Of a stretch of DNA of 64,000 nt, positions 1 through 9,800 are shown in pieces. The stretch comes from Marinicellulosiphila megalodicopiae (GTDB lineage: Bacteria > Pseudomonadota > Gammaproteobacteria > Pseudomonadales > Natronospirillaceae): the NCBI RefSeq assembly GCF_045862395.1, contig NZ_AP023087.1, positions 248,001 through 312,000 on the forward strand, in the 5' to 3' direction. Position 1 is the stretch's first letter; each line of letters begins with the position of its first letter. The notes under the pieces are model-generated. The model searched no databases. It was given only the letters and a program-made list of their open reading frames with translations, and was not told where the DNA came from. The translations under genes were made by a program, and so were the position numbers.

Positions 1-1395
1 CCATCGATGCAGTTAGAATATATTGGACAATTTGTATGTTTGCTTGCTGTCTTATTCTTTTGTTTTTCAATTTATAATTATTCATTAGTCTGTAAAGATG
101 AAAATCGACAACGATTGGGCGAGCAAGGATTGATTATATCATTAGCATTAATGGCGCCTGTGCTGTGTTTGGCAATTGGATATTTAAAATTTTCAGTGAT
201 ACATGGCAGTTATTATTGGTCGTTAACTTCATTTTCATTGGGATTAATTTATGCCATTTGTGCGTTGTGGCAATTATCGAAAAAAAGCGAATCCATTGCG
301 ACAGTGTGGTTAGTAATAGCTGCGCATTGTGCATTTAGTTTAGCTGCGGTAATTGCCTTTAAACAGGCGTCATTAACCATGGCATTGGCCATGCAAATTA
401 TTGTGTTAGTGATGTTAAATCGATGGCGCAAACTTGAATACATTCCAATCTTTATCAAAATTTTATTAGCCATCGTCATCAGTCGTTTAACATTCAGTCC
501 TTGGATATTCTCATATGGTACTGACACCCATTGGTCGTTATGGACCTATGGGGGATGTTTTTTAATGATTATTTGGGCAAGTATCATTAGTCACGACTAT
601 ACACTTAAGCGTTGGTTAGAAGTCAGTGCAATACATGTATTTGTGTTATTTATTAATATTGAAATTCGCTATTGGATTTATCCACCAGGGCAAATATTTG
701 ATTTGCAATATGGCTTTATTGAAGCGGCAATGAATACCAATTTATTTGCTGCTCTGGGTTTGATGTATCGATCAAGGTTACCTTTTGCACGTCAGCTGTA
801 TCATATTTATAAAACAATCTCTGTGGTATTAATGAGTATTGCTTTAGTTAATTTTGCTTTTGTGGTGTCGTTATTAAATCCATTGTTGGTTGAAGATGGT
901 ATTGGAAAATTTCCTATTCTAAATTGGTTGTTAATGGGCTTTGGCTTGCCAATATTTTTGTTTTGGCTGGCGGGTAAATACATTCATGTCATTCCAAAAG
1001 TGGTGATTTATTTTGCAACGTCTGTGAGTGTATTTGTATTAATTAATTTACAAATACGACATATTTGGCACAAACAACTTAATTTATATGATCCATTATT
1101 GTTTGGAGAAATTTATACTTATTCAACCGTTTGGATGTTATTTGCATTAAGTATTTTTATAGTGGGGGTGATCCGAAATATTGAAAAAATATACACAACA
1201 GGAATGACGTTAATTGCCGTTGTGATGTTGAAAATATTTCTAATGGATATGGCAGACTTAACTGGACTTTGGCGAATCGTTTCGTTTATGGGGCTGGGAA
1301 TCAGTTTGTTATCTATGGCGTATTTACATCAATGGATCAAAAACAAAAACGAAAAAATATTGGAAGAACAGGGTGAGATTTTAATAAAAGTTTGA
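1..1395 (+). CDS. DUF2339-like polytopic membrane protein, 3' part
   Basis: The frame is open to the left edge, so the gene probably begins outside the window; the first ATG inside lies at position 7. The 460 visible residues form about 12 hydrophobic segments with short polar loops, so this is an inner-membrane protein. The C-terminal stretch containing KIFLMDMADLTGLWRIVSF matches what I know of DUF2339 proteins, which end in a similar K-x-FLxDLAxLxGLWR-x-xSF motif; these are usually 800-1000 residues, which also argues for a missing N-terminal half. Function of the family is unknown. It ends 20 bp from the convergent acetyltransferase gene and no terminator hairpin is obvious between them. 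Confidence 0.7.
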   Translation, partial: PSMQLEYIGQFVCLLAVLFFCFSIYNYSLVCKDENRQRLGEQGLIISLALMAPVLCLAIGYLKFSVIHGSYYWSLTSFSLGLIYAICALWQLSKKSESIATVWLVIAAHCAFSLAAVIAFKQASLTMALAMQIIVLVMLNRWRKLEYIPIFIKILLAIVISRLTFSPWIFSYGTDTHWSLWTYGGCFLMIIWASIISHDYTLKRWLEVSAIHVFVLFINIEIRYWIYPPGQIFDLQYGFIEAAMNTNLFAALGLMYRSRLPFARQLYHIYKTISVVLMSIALVNFAFVVSLLNPLLVEDGIGKFPILNWLLMGFGLPIFLFWLAGKYIHVIPKVVIYFATSVSVFVLINLQIRHIWHKQLNLYDPLLFGEIYTYSTVWMLFALSIFIVGVIRNIEKIYTTGMTLIAVVMLKIFLMDMADLTGLWRIVSFMGLGISLLSMAYLHQWIKNKNEKILEEQGEILIKV

Positions 1396-1415
1396 ATGAA
1401 ATTGAGCGGTAATTT

Positions 1416-1925
1416 TTACTGCTCGAATGAAATATCATTTAATAAAAGTTGCCAGTGTCCCACATCAATCCATCGATCAAACTTACGACCCACCTGTTGA
1501 AAGTGGGTCACTTTTTTAAATCCAAAAGATTCTTGTAATTTAACGCTCGCCTCATTCGGTAGAGCAATTCCCGCCACAACTGTATGAAAACCAGAGGTTT
1601 TTAATAAAGGCAGTAGTGCTTTGTATAATGCAGATCCGTAGCCATAACCTGATTGATCTTTGTCTAAATACACAGTGATTTCACAGGTCTGTTTATAAGC
1701 AGAGCGAGGCTGCCATTTAGCGGCGTAGGCATAACCCGCAACTTCACCTAACTCGTTTTCTAATACTAACCACGGATGGGTTTTTGTGTATGTCTTAATT
1801 CTATCTTCCATTATCTTGTGATCCACCCACTCTTCTTCAAACGTAATCACTGTGTTTTTGATGTAGTGGTTGTAGATGTCACTTATCGCAGTTGCGTCAT
1901 CAGGTTTGCACGGGCGAATGTTTAT
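1416..1925 (-). CDS. GNAT acetyltransferase, phosphinothricin-acetyltransferase type, with no normal start codon
   Basis: Translation from GTG at 1850 gives 144 residues with VITFEEE, a QSGYGYGSALY acetyl-CoA loop and GFKKVTHFQQVGRKFDRWID, typical of the Pat/bar-like GNAT family that N-acetylates small amino compounds. Reading further upstream in the same frame adds INIRPCKPDDATAISDIYNHYIKNT, the conserved first strand and helix of this family, so the real protein is about 169 residues. At the place where relatives have Met the codon is ATA (1923-1925). No ATG, GTG or TTG lies between there and the in-frame stop upstream. Either ATA is used, or an ATG was mutated and only the GTG-initiated, N-terminally truncated form is made. 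It follows the interrupted gene at 1927-2397 with almost no gap. Confidence 0.7.
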   Translation of the reverse strand: MNIRPCKPDDATAISDIYNHYIKNTVITFEEEWVDHKIMEDRIKTYTKTHPWLVLENELGEVAGYAYAAKWQPRSAYKQTCEITVYLDKDQSGYGYGSALYKALLPLLKTSGFHTVVAGIALPNEASVKLQESFGFKKVTHFQQVGRKFDRWIDVGHWQLLLNDISFEQ

Positions 1926-1926
1926 T

Positions 1927-2397
1927 TTAGTTTTCGTTTAAGTAGTTGATGCTTATTAATAAATCCATTAATTCGCTATCTATTTGAGGGGATAGTTTGC
2001 TTTCTATTTCAATTAAATGATCAAATTTACCTAACTGTTCGTTATTTGTATTTTCATCGCATTTTTGGCGAAGATGCGCGATTTCTGAGCACGTTTGAAA
2101 ATAGCTGGTAATTTTTGAGGCCAATTTTTTTGGGAGGAATACTTTAGCATTTCGAGATTGATAATAGAATTTTGAAACTTCGTTGCTTTCAGCGTATTCT
2201 CCTTTCATTGTCATATGCATTTTTAATTCGAAAAATGCATCGTAAATATCTTTTCTATGTATCGATAGTGAAATTTCATTAGATCTTCAAGTTTCTAGCC
2301 AAGAGAATCTTGCAAAAGAAACTGAAATTATGGCTATTACTAATGCCAAAATAGAAATGATTTCGGGTATTCCAAGGGTTAATTCGCAAGTATTCAT
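1927..2397 (-). pseudogene. Small membrane-anchored protein interrupted by an in-frame TGA
   Basis: The minus strand from ATG 2395-2397 reads MNTCELTLGIPEII, then a hydrophobic segment (ISILALVIAIISVSFARF) and SWLET, then TGA at 2287-2289. The same frame continues without a break as RSNEISLSIHRKDIYDAF and on to the stop at 1927, giving about 156 codons in total. A single TM followed by S-x-LE-x-R-RSN-x-I is a common arrangement in small bacterial proteins of unknown function, so the stop most likely replaced CGA (Arg) by one C-to-T change. The downstream 97-residue piece has its own ATG at 2220 but no Shine-Dalgarno sequence that I can see. The product is unknown. A sequencing error is possible. 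Confidence 0.6.
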
Positions 2398-2556
2398 AAT
2401 TCTATTGCCTAGTAAGTTATTCTATTATTGGAAAGAGAAAAGTATATTTATGATGATAGTTTTATTAAAACTATACCGAGCCATATTCAATCAGTCCATT
2501 CTAACTTCTTGTAAAACTGTCCTACAATCAATATAACTATCAAAAAAACAAAATAA

Positions 2557-3378
2557 ATGAATAAACGCATTATCATATATTTCTCATTAATCATCAGTAG
2601 CTGCAACGACTACCAAGCAGACTCAGATCATATCCCACAAAGGACTAACCCGATTCAAAGCGATTTTAATCCCGTTACCCTTGACGAATTTGGTGTGCCC
2701 GCACAAAATACCGATCAACTCTTAGAATATTCAAGTTTTAATATTGGTTATGAATATCACAGTAAACAAGCCGCGTGGGTGGGGTATGCGTTACAACCTG
2801 AAATGGTGCGAGTGGTAAATGTGCGGGAAGACAGTTTTAAAGAAGAGTTATTAATCCCCCAAGAATATCGCGCAACGCTTGCTGATTACAGTAATTCTGG
2901 TTTCCAACGTGGACATTTAGCCCCTAATGCGACGTTGGACCATACCGATTTTTCTATGTCTGAAACCTTTTACCTTTCAAATATTTCTCCACAAAAAATG
3001 GATTTTAATCAATTTGGCTGGCGGGATTTAGAAACCTATGTGCGAAATTGTGTGGATAACTATCAAGATGGACAGCGTGTATTTGTGTTTACAGGGCCTT
3101 ATTTTGAAGGCTCGCTGGACAGTATTGGCGGTTCTAACCTTCCAGTGCCAACAGGGTTTTATAAAGTGATCTATGAATTTAATGATTTAAACGCCAGCGC
3201 CCTTGGGTTTATTGCGCCTCATGATGATTTTGATTTTTCAAAAGCTCAACAATATTTGCGCTCGGTTGATTTTATAGAGGTGCTTACTGGATTAGATTTT
3301 GGTGTGAATATTCCTGAGGATCTTGAAAATCAATTAGAGTCTAAAGTGAGTCCGGTATGTGAATTGCCTTCAGATTAA
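2557..3378 (+). CDS. DNA/RNA non-specific endonuclease (NUC1 type), predicted lipoprotein
   Basis: This 273-residue protein has the beta-beta-alpha-metal endonuclease core: FQRGHLAPNA is the (D)RGH catalytic motif with the general-base His, and SNISPQKMDFNQFGW supplies the metal-binding Asn. The family cleaves DNA and RNA without sequence preference using one Mg2+. The N-terminus MNKRIIIYFSLIISSC is a short signal peptide ending in a lipobox with Cys at about residue 16. The residue after Cys is Asn rather than Asp, which favours the outer membrane. A likely role is scavenging extracellular nucleic acid, but this is inferred from the export signal. It is transcribed divergently from the broken gene at 1927-2397. 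Confidence 0.85.
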   Translation: MNKRIIIYFSLIISSCNDYQADSDHIPQRTNPIQSDFNPVTLDEFGVPAQNTDQLLEYSSFNIGYEYHSKQAAWVGYALQPEMVRVVNVREDSFKEELLIPQEYRATLADYSNSGFQRGHLAPNATLDHTDFSMSETFYLSNISPQKMDFNQFGWRDLETYVRNCVDNYQDGQRVFVFTGPYFEGSLDSIGGSNLPVPTGFYKVIYEFNDLNASALGFIAPHDDFDFSKAQQYLRSVDFIEVLTGLDFGVNIPEDLENQLESKVSPVCELPSD

Positions 3379-3498
3379 AGGATTTGCAAGTTTGGTTTTG
3401 GAATGCCCACTATTTAAGCCTTCAGCTATTAAGTTACTCCTGCTGGGTATTTTCAGTATAATAAGCAGATTACAAACATAATTATTAGAGATGACGCC

Positions 3499-5067
3499 AT
3501 GGATAAAAAGTTACTCATTAGCGCTTTGATAGGCTTAGGTTTAATGTCTTGTCAGGAATTGACAAGTTTAGAAGCCGATTCTTCTTCTCAATTTGACGAG
3601 TCAAATAAGGCGATACTTGAACAGACCCAGACCCAAATAGATAATCAGGTGAACACTCAGACTGATGTTGCTGCTGAAGTAACGGTAGGGGATTTGGTTT
3701 CAACACAAGATAATACTGATTCAAATACTGATTCAAACACCGAAACTCAATTGACTGTTGATCAAGAGTCCAGCGAAACAGAGCCTGTTTTCACCGAACA
3801 AGATATTCCTGAATTTAGTAATTCGATTGTACAAAATAATTCGCCACAGGGCGGATTGAATTTTTATGGAGATTTAGGCATAGGAGTTGGACTCACTCTT
3901 TTTCAAATTCCCAATAAGTCCGAAATCGATTTAATGAATCGTGCGACATCATCAAATCAAAAGCTTGTCATTTCTAGAGAAGGCGTATCACAAGATTTAT
4001 TAAATGCCTTTCCAGAATTAGAAAATGAGACCTTTGAAGTGACTTGGACATACAATGACGAAGTTATTTCTACAGACTGGTCGGTTACTAAGCCTGCTCC
4101 ATCAGATAGTTGCCAAAGAAATATTGAAGTGCAATTTAAAATTACCGATCAATTTGGCAACACCGCTGAAGACACATTTACCTTCAAGCCTGAGCATAAT
4201 AAAATTTTTGAATTAGACGCCAGTCTTTCAACGTATTACATGAATGTGAAATCGTTAATTAATTTAGATGCAAGTGAGCATGAAAATTATCAGTTTTTAT
4301 GGAATACAGGTGACGGTCACAGTTACGAAACATTGAATTTTATTCACACTTATGAAAACAAAGGTGATTACACCTTAACGTTATCGGCAACCAATATAGT
4401 GACAAACGAATTAATCAATTATGAATTTGAATTAAATTTTGATGTGTTATTTAGAATCGACATTGATTTAAACTATCAAAGTGCAGAACAATTAGTCACG
4501 TTTGAACTGCCAGTTAATTATATTGTGGATGATCAATTACAATATGTCAGATCTCCAAGCGTTATTTATCCAGATTCTGAAATTGACTCACCTATTAATA
4601 TTATTGGTTTGATTAATTTGGATTTAGATTATGTACCTATTTCATACGATCGAAATATTCCTCCATATATCTTTAATTGCTCTACTGAGTCTGGATTAAA
4701 TTTTTATGGGGGTACGCAGATAAGTGGTGATATTGTAATCGATTTATCTCAAGGGACTTCAATAGCAGTAGTGGACGAAGTTGAGCTATCTAATGATTTT
4801 AATCTGAATAATGATATTGATTATGGACCTTTGCCTGACATACCAGCACACATTGAATTGGATATTGTTAACGAAAATCCAAACTACGCTTTTGACATAA
4901 CATTCGACCCTGGAAACGGCGATGAGGTGTTATCCTTTGGTTTAAATGATTTACGATTTGATTACCCGTATTCTGAACCTGGTCGTTATTTTGTAAAAAT
5001 TAACCTCAAAGATAATCGATCATTACATGAAGCGGTGATCGAACAAGTGATTGTAGTGTCGCCATAA
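3499..5067 (+). CDS. PKD-domain lipoprotein of unknown function
   Basis: The 522-residue product starts MDKKLLISALIGLGLMSC, a lipoprotein signal with Cys18. A low-complexity Gln/Thr/Asn/Asp linker spans residues 25-90. Two PKD-like beta-sandwich domains can be seen: one around residue 270 (WNTGDGHSYETLNF, then YENKGDYTLTLSATN) and one near the end (FDPGNGDEVLSFG, then YSEPGRYFVKINL). PKD domains usually mediate protein or polysaccharide contacts on surface proteins. No catalytic domain was recognised. The gene is followed directly by a strong terminator, so it is probably the last gene of its transcript. Confidence 0.7.
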   Translation: MDKKLLISALIGLGLMSCQELTSLEADSSSQFDESNKAILEQTQTQIDNQVNTQTDVAAEVTVGDLVSTQDNTDSNTDSNTETQLTVDQESSETEPVFTEQDIPEFSNSIVQNNSPQGGLNFYGDLGIGVGLTLFQIPNKSEIDLMNRATSSNQKLVISREGVSQDLLNAFPELENETFEVTWTYNDEVISTDWSVTKPAPSDSCQRNIEVQFKITDQFGNTAEDTFTFKPEHNKIFELDASLSTYYMNVKSLINLDASEHENYQFLWNTGDGHSYETLNFIHTYENKGDYTLTLSATNIVTNELINYEFELNFDVLFRIDIDLNYQSAEQLVTFELPVNYIVDDQLQYVRSPSVIYPDSEIDSPINIIGLINLDLDYVPISYDRNIPPYIFNCSTESGLNFYGGTQISGDIVIDLSQGTSIAVVDEVELSNDFNLNNDIDYGPLPDIPAHIELDIVNENPNYAFDITFDPGNGDEVLSFGLNDLRFDYPYSEPGRYFVKINLKDNRSLHEAVIEQVIVVSP

Positions 5068-5083
5068 AGTTTAATGTAATAAT

Positions 5084-5125
5084 AAAAAAAGCCCGTTACG
5101 ATTTAGATCATAACGGGCTTTTTTA
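5084..5125 (+). terminator. Rho-independent terminator after the PKD lipoprotein gene
   Basis: GCCCGTTA at 5091-5098 pairs with TAACGGGC at 5111-5118. The stem is flanked by an A-run before and a T-run after, so it could work in both directions. It begins about 15 bp after the stop codon at 5067. Confidence 0.85.
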
Positions 5126-5339
5126 TTGATCAATTTATTAAAACTATTTTTTAGCAGCCTTTAGAATTAGACGTTTCGCTATTTTTCAAAATAGGGCACT
5201 TCAATTATGGAAGCTTTGCTGCGACAAACTATTCAGCTTATAAGTGTTCAGGTCGTGCGGTCTGAAGTCAAGATTTGATCCTGTTCATCTAGCCAATAGC
5301 CGGTTTTAAATTTGACGTCGAAGTAATGTCAGGGTGATT

Positions 5340-6371
5340 TTATGTTGCTAGTCGATATTTTTGTTTTGGGCTGGTCGGGCTATTTGGGTTTTGCATTTCT
5401 ACTAATTTAGCTTCCAAGGCGGGTTTTAGATAATTTTTTCTAAAAGTCGGTTTATGGCTTAGTCCAAGATTTTTAATCAGCTGATCAGCGGATACCCACT
5501 GATTAGTCATCGAATTAATAAGCTTTTTTACTTGGTCGCTTACTTGGTCGCTTACTTGGTCGGTGGGAGCAACCTCCAATATGGTTTGTAAAATCACAGT
5601 TAGCATAAATTCAATAAAAGGCGCGCTATCAGTACCTTGAGTGCTAAGGTTTATGGCCTGATAATAATCAGCTTGGCGTTCATGGATCATGCTTTCTACT
5701 GGTAGTTGAGCAAAAATAGGGTTCCATTTATTTAATATCAATGTTTGCCATAAACGACCCATTCGCCCATTGCCATCAGCGAAAGGATGAATAAACTCCG
5801 TCGATTTCTGGCATCCCTGCCAACTCGACATACCATTCGTCCTGAATATAAACTCATAATGAAATACACAACTAGTAATCAAAGGATGATGATCTGTAGA
5901 CTCAATCCAGTGAAACAATTCAGACATTAACTGATTAACACGACCAGCAGGTGGCGCCATATGTACTATGGTTTTGCCATTCATCACTCCAACATTACCG
6001 CTACGATACAACCCTGCGTCATCAATTAGCCCAGACATTAAGATCTGATGAGCTTTTAAAAAATCGTCATTGGATGAAGGTGCCCAAGTTTCAAATGCCT
6101 CATACGCTTTAATAGCATTACGCGCCTCTTGCACATCTTTAGGCGGGGCTATGACGCGTTTACCGTCTAAAATCGCAGTAATCTGTTCTTCGCTTAAAGT
6201 GTTGCCTTCAATGGCAAGCGAGCCTTGAATCGTACGGATTCGATTTATGCGTCTTAACTTCAGATTTTTTTCTTCATCAATCACAGACAATCGACCAATG
6301 TGTTCGCTGATATTAGCGATCAGGTCAATGATTTTGCTGGTAATGGAAAATGGTGGCTGATAATGACTCAT
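5340..6371 (-). CDS. Fic-domain protein (putative AMP transferase) with a 17-residue palindromic insertion
   Basis: The 343-residue protein has an N-terminal Fic_N region with the auto-inhibitory motif SLAIEGN at residues 51-57, which makes it a class II Fic protein. The active-site motif HPFADGNGRMGR starts at His195. A C-terminal winged-helix-like region follows a TDQVSDQVSDQV repeat. Fic enzymes transfer AMP from ATP to target hydroxyl groups, and the N-terminal glutamate blocks ATP until relieved. In relatives HYEFxF runs directly into IHPF; here residues 177-193 are inserted exactly between them. The insertion keeps the frame but sits just before the catalytic loop, so activity is uncertain. 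The start ATG at 6371 gives the expected N-terminus. No antitoxin gene is adjacent. Confidence 0.85.
   Translation of the reverse strand: MSHYQPPFSITSKIIDLIANISEHIGRLSVIDEEKNLKLRRINRIRTIQGSLAIEGNTLSEEQITAILDGKRVIAPPKDVQEARNAIKAYEAFETWAPSSNDDFLKAHQILMSGLIDDAGLYRSGNVGVMNGKTIVHMAPPAGRVNQLMSELFHWIESTDHHPLITSCVFHYEFIFRTNGMSSWQGCQKSTEFIHPFADGNGRMGRLWQTLILNKWNPIFAQLPVESMIHERQADYYQAINLSTQGTDSAPFIEFMLTVILQTILEVAPTDQVSDQVSDQVKKLINSMTNQWVSADQLIKNLGLSHKPTFRKNYLKPALEAKLVEMQNPNSPTSPKQKYRLAT
5793..5843 (-). repeat. 51-bp palindromic element inserted in frame in the fic gene
   Basis: Within these 51 bases there is a nested palindrome: GTCGA at 5800-5804 pairs with TCGAC at 5825-5829, and TGGCA at 5809-5813 pairs with TGCCA at 5818-5822 around the loop TCCC. 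The same 4-bp word (ATTC on the coding strand) lies on both sides, as expected for a small target duplication. Removing 51 bp restores the family consensus HYEFIFIHPFADGNGR. The structure resembles a REP or small miniature element that landed in a reading frame without breaking it. Confidence 0.65.
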
Positions 6372-6563
6372 GGAAAAACATTCAAATGTTAATAGAAAAT
6401 GTATTGTAAATGATTGGGTAGATTAGGGGTAGGCTGAGGAAGAATGTAGGAGTGACAATTGATATTGTGTGATTGGATTGTGCTTATTCTTATTGTGTGT
6501 CAAAGGAGTCAGTGAGGTGTGGAGTCTAGATTTGATCCGAATGGTTTACCTAGAAATCTTTTA

Positions 6564-6587
6564 TGTAGGTCGTTTGCTTGCTACGAC
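6564..6587 (+). repeat. REP-like element, variant palindrome
   Basis: TGTAGGTCGT is followed by a short spacer and ACGAC, so GTCGT (6569-6573) can pair with ACGAC (6583-6587). The TGTAGG head is the same as in the REP copies near 28 kb and 58-61 kb, with a different palindrome. Confidence 0.5.
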
Positions 6588-6625
6588 AAAACTAATCAGG
6601 TTTTTTGGGTGTCTATGTCAAACTA

Positions 6626-6700
6626 AAGGCCTGACCCCAAGATTTGTGTTAAGGCCTGACCCCAAGATTTGTGTTTAAGGCCTGACCCCAAGATTTGTTT
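6626..6700 (+). repeat. Three tandem copies of a 25-26 bp direct repeat
   Basis: The unit AAGGCCTGACCCCAAGATTT followed by GTGTT occurs three times head to tail, starting at 6626, 6651 and 6677; the last copy is slightly altered. Similar GGCCTGACCCC words are familiar near Y1-transposase genes in marine gammaproteobacteria, from general knowledge, and a Y1 transposase lies 4 kb away. Confidence 0.8.
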
Positions 6701-6742
6701 ATTTTTCATGTCAAATGTAAGGGGCGACCCTGACAGTTCTGC

Positions 6743-6776
6743 AAAAAAAGGCCGATTTTTTTAAATCAGCCCTTTA
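6743..6776 (-). terminator. Terminator of the FG-GAP lipoprotein gene
   Basis: On the minus strand AAAGGGCTGATTT pairs with AAATCGGCC and runs into a T-tract, about 30 bp after the stop codon at 6808. Confidence 0.75.
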
Positions 6777-6807
6777 AAATCCACATTTTATTTTAATGTT
6801 TTCTTTG

Positions 6808-9800
6808 TTATAAAGATTCCAGAACGTCAACACTCACTCTTCGAGTGATGGATGAATACCCATCACTAACAGAAATCGTGAAAATATAATTATTGTCTTC
6901 ATTAAGGTCTTCTGGGTTTGAATATGAAGGTGCCGATTTAAAAGATAATTCACCAGTCTCTGAATTGATATTAATCAATTCATGGTCTGATCCGCCCACC
7001 ATATTATACGTCAAAGTATTACCATCTTCGTCTATTGCTTGCTCGACTCCAATATGAATTTCACTTTCTGTAATTTGATATTTTGATTGAATTAAGTCAT
7101 GACTTAATATTGTTCGTTCTTCAGCAAGTGTTGTAAAAATATTAGTTTCACCATTAGCTTGATATGGTAAAGCCCAATACTCATAATCTTCTCCGTAATA
7201 TAACCAATACTCTCTAATTGAATTTGTTGAATCAAATACGTGATTAAAATACATTTTTTTATAATGATTTAAATTTTCTCCCCAACCTTCAAAATAAAAT
7301 CTATCAAAATCTAGATCTCCGTCAATATCCACATCATTTATCTCATATCCATTATCTTCTCCAAACGATAAGTTTGTTTGTGAAAAAGCAAAAGGTTTCC
7401 CCCCTTTATTGATTATCGAAAGATTTACATTACCATTATGTTTTAATTTAATATCTAATTGTCCATCATTATTGATATCTTCTGTTATAATTTTATGCAC
7501 TCTTGAAAAATCACTTATAAATGATATTCCATGCCTTATGTATTCACCAGACTCAACGTTTTCAAACCAATGTATTACACCAGTTCTAGTTCGATCTCGT
7601 TTTTCTTCATTATATGAAGCTGTTATTACATCTTGATCCCCATCACCATCTAAATCACCAACACCTAGCGTTCGAACAAAAGGAATAGAAGAGTTAATTA
7701 CTGTTTTTTCAAAATTTTGATTTCCCATATTTGACAATAAAATTAATTCATCTTGAGAGTATGAAGCGGTTAAAATATCAATATCTTCATCATTATCAAA
7801 GTCAACAGAAATAACGGTTAATGGATCTTTTATACCCTCTAAAACTATATTTTTTGAAAAATTATTATTACCAATATTTTCATACCAAAATATTGAATTA
7901 TGCTGTGGGGAAACTGACAATACATCTAAATCACCGTCTTTATCTAAATCAATAATATCAATCGATAGAACAATTCCTATTTCACTGTCGATAACATTTT
8001 CTTCAAAAAATTTATTATCGATATTCTCATATAATGTAATAGAATTATTTAAAAAAGATAATGAATTATCAACTATGTCAACTCTATAAGCGGATATTGC
8101 AACTATATCTTCGTCGCCATCAAAATCAAAATCCAACACTTCAAATTTAATTACTTCACCAGTTTCTTCGGCTACTACTAAAGGGATATTTTCAATGGAT
8201 TCATTTATCCATTTAGGCACTTGGTTGGAATCACTATCATATGGAGCATTATCATTGTAGTTATTAACTCCATCATTATCTAAATCATCTTCTGATCTAT
8301 CGCCTATTCCATTATTATTCCCATCATACTTATACGATGCATTATTTGGGAATGCATCAATTAAATCGATAACACCGTCATTATCATCATCTTCATCATT
8401 TGGTATCACAATAATAAGAAGGCGAACTTTTGTTAATATAAATCCATCATCAACTAACACTGTAATGAAATATTTATTAATTTCATTTTCGTAATATTCA
8501 ACACTTTCTTTAAATTCTATACTTCCTGTAAGAGTATCAATTTTAAATAAATCAGAATGCATTCCTTTTTGAACTTGGTAATTCAATATGTTTTCATCTG
8601 AAGCACCTTCAAAGGGTAATTTTGTTTCACCTTCAAAAATATAATTTTTTCTGTCGTAATAATTTAAATTTTTAAATCCTATTGAGCCAGATAAGAAACG
8701 CACATAACCATCCGGATCATTGCCGAAATATGTATAATTTGTACCTTCCAAACATATCGTACATACAGAACGGGTGTATATTTCCTCTCCTAAGTTTTCT
8801 AGAAAATAACTATTTAGCATAATATCCTTATCGTTATCACCATCTATATCAACTACTTCTAATAAATATTTTTCCACAATATTTATTTCTGCAAGTAATA
8901 ATTTATTATTAAACTGTAATTTATCTATATTTTCCATCCAACTTATTTTTGGAAACCGTGATGCTGCATTATTTGAAATAAATACAATATCCAGATCATC
9001 ATCATTATCTAGATCTGATAATCGAACCTCCAAAATAGTAGTATCATTTTCTAATTTTTTTTCTTTAAACTCTCCATTACCAATGTTTTCAAATATATAA
9101 ATGAAATTTCCATATTCTTGAATGTAAATTAAATCTTCATCATTATCTTGATCGATATCTTTAAAAAATATCGACGCAATTGAATTACTATCTAAAATCA
9201 CTTTTCGTTCATAATTTTTTTCACCTTTATTTTCAAAAAGTACTACTTCTGAATTGATATTTGAAACTGATACAACATCATTATCACCATCGCTATCAAT
9301 ATCTATAATTTCTATTTCAAAAACGTCAATCTCCATATCACTCAATATATGTTTTGAAAATTTTTCATTACCTATATTTTCATACCAATAAACTGAATTT
9401 TCTTTTGATAAAGCCGAAACAACATCTAAATCTCCATCGTTATCCAAGTCAGCTATATCAATATCTCTAACGTCATACGCTCTTTGATCAATTATATTAA
9501 ATTGATATTCTTCATTTCCATCATTTGAATACCAAGCAATTGTATGATCATCTTTTGAAGCAACAAGTATGTCTTTATCATTATCTTGATCAATATCCAA
9601 AATATTCCTATAGATAATATTATCAGCTGTATTCGATATTTTTTTAAAATCATATTCACTTCTATCATATCTGCTTATTGAATTATTCCATTCAATATAA
9701 TTTATTGTAGGCCTACTATTAATGTAGTTTTCAATTACATTTGTTTTAAATTCCCCATAATCTTTATCTACATTGAATTTTGTAACTGTCTCACCTTCTA

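Larger units (their letters stand above)
6372..6807. other. Intergenic stretch between fic and the FG-GAP lipoprotein gene
   Basis: No protein-coding gene is supported here; the 69-codon open frame on the plus strand reads through repeats and looks fortuitous. The stretch holds one REP-like palindrome, a threefold 25-26 bp direct repeat and a minus-strand terminator, each listed separately. Confidence 0.6.

Noticed and set aside
2287..2289. TGA considered as a selenocysteine codon
   Set aside because: It lies in a non-enzymatic linker after a TM, with no SECIS-like hairpin seen and Arg as the likely original residue.
6469..6678. 69-codon open frame between fic and the FG-GAP gene
   Set aside because: It runs through the REP-like palindrome and the threefold direct repeat, has no motif and no ribosome site.
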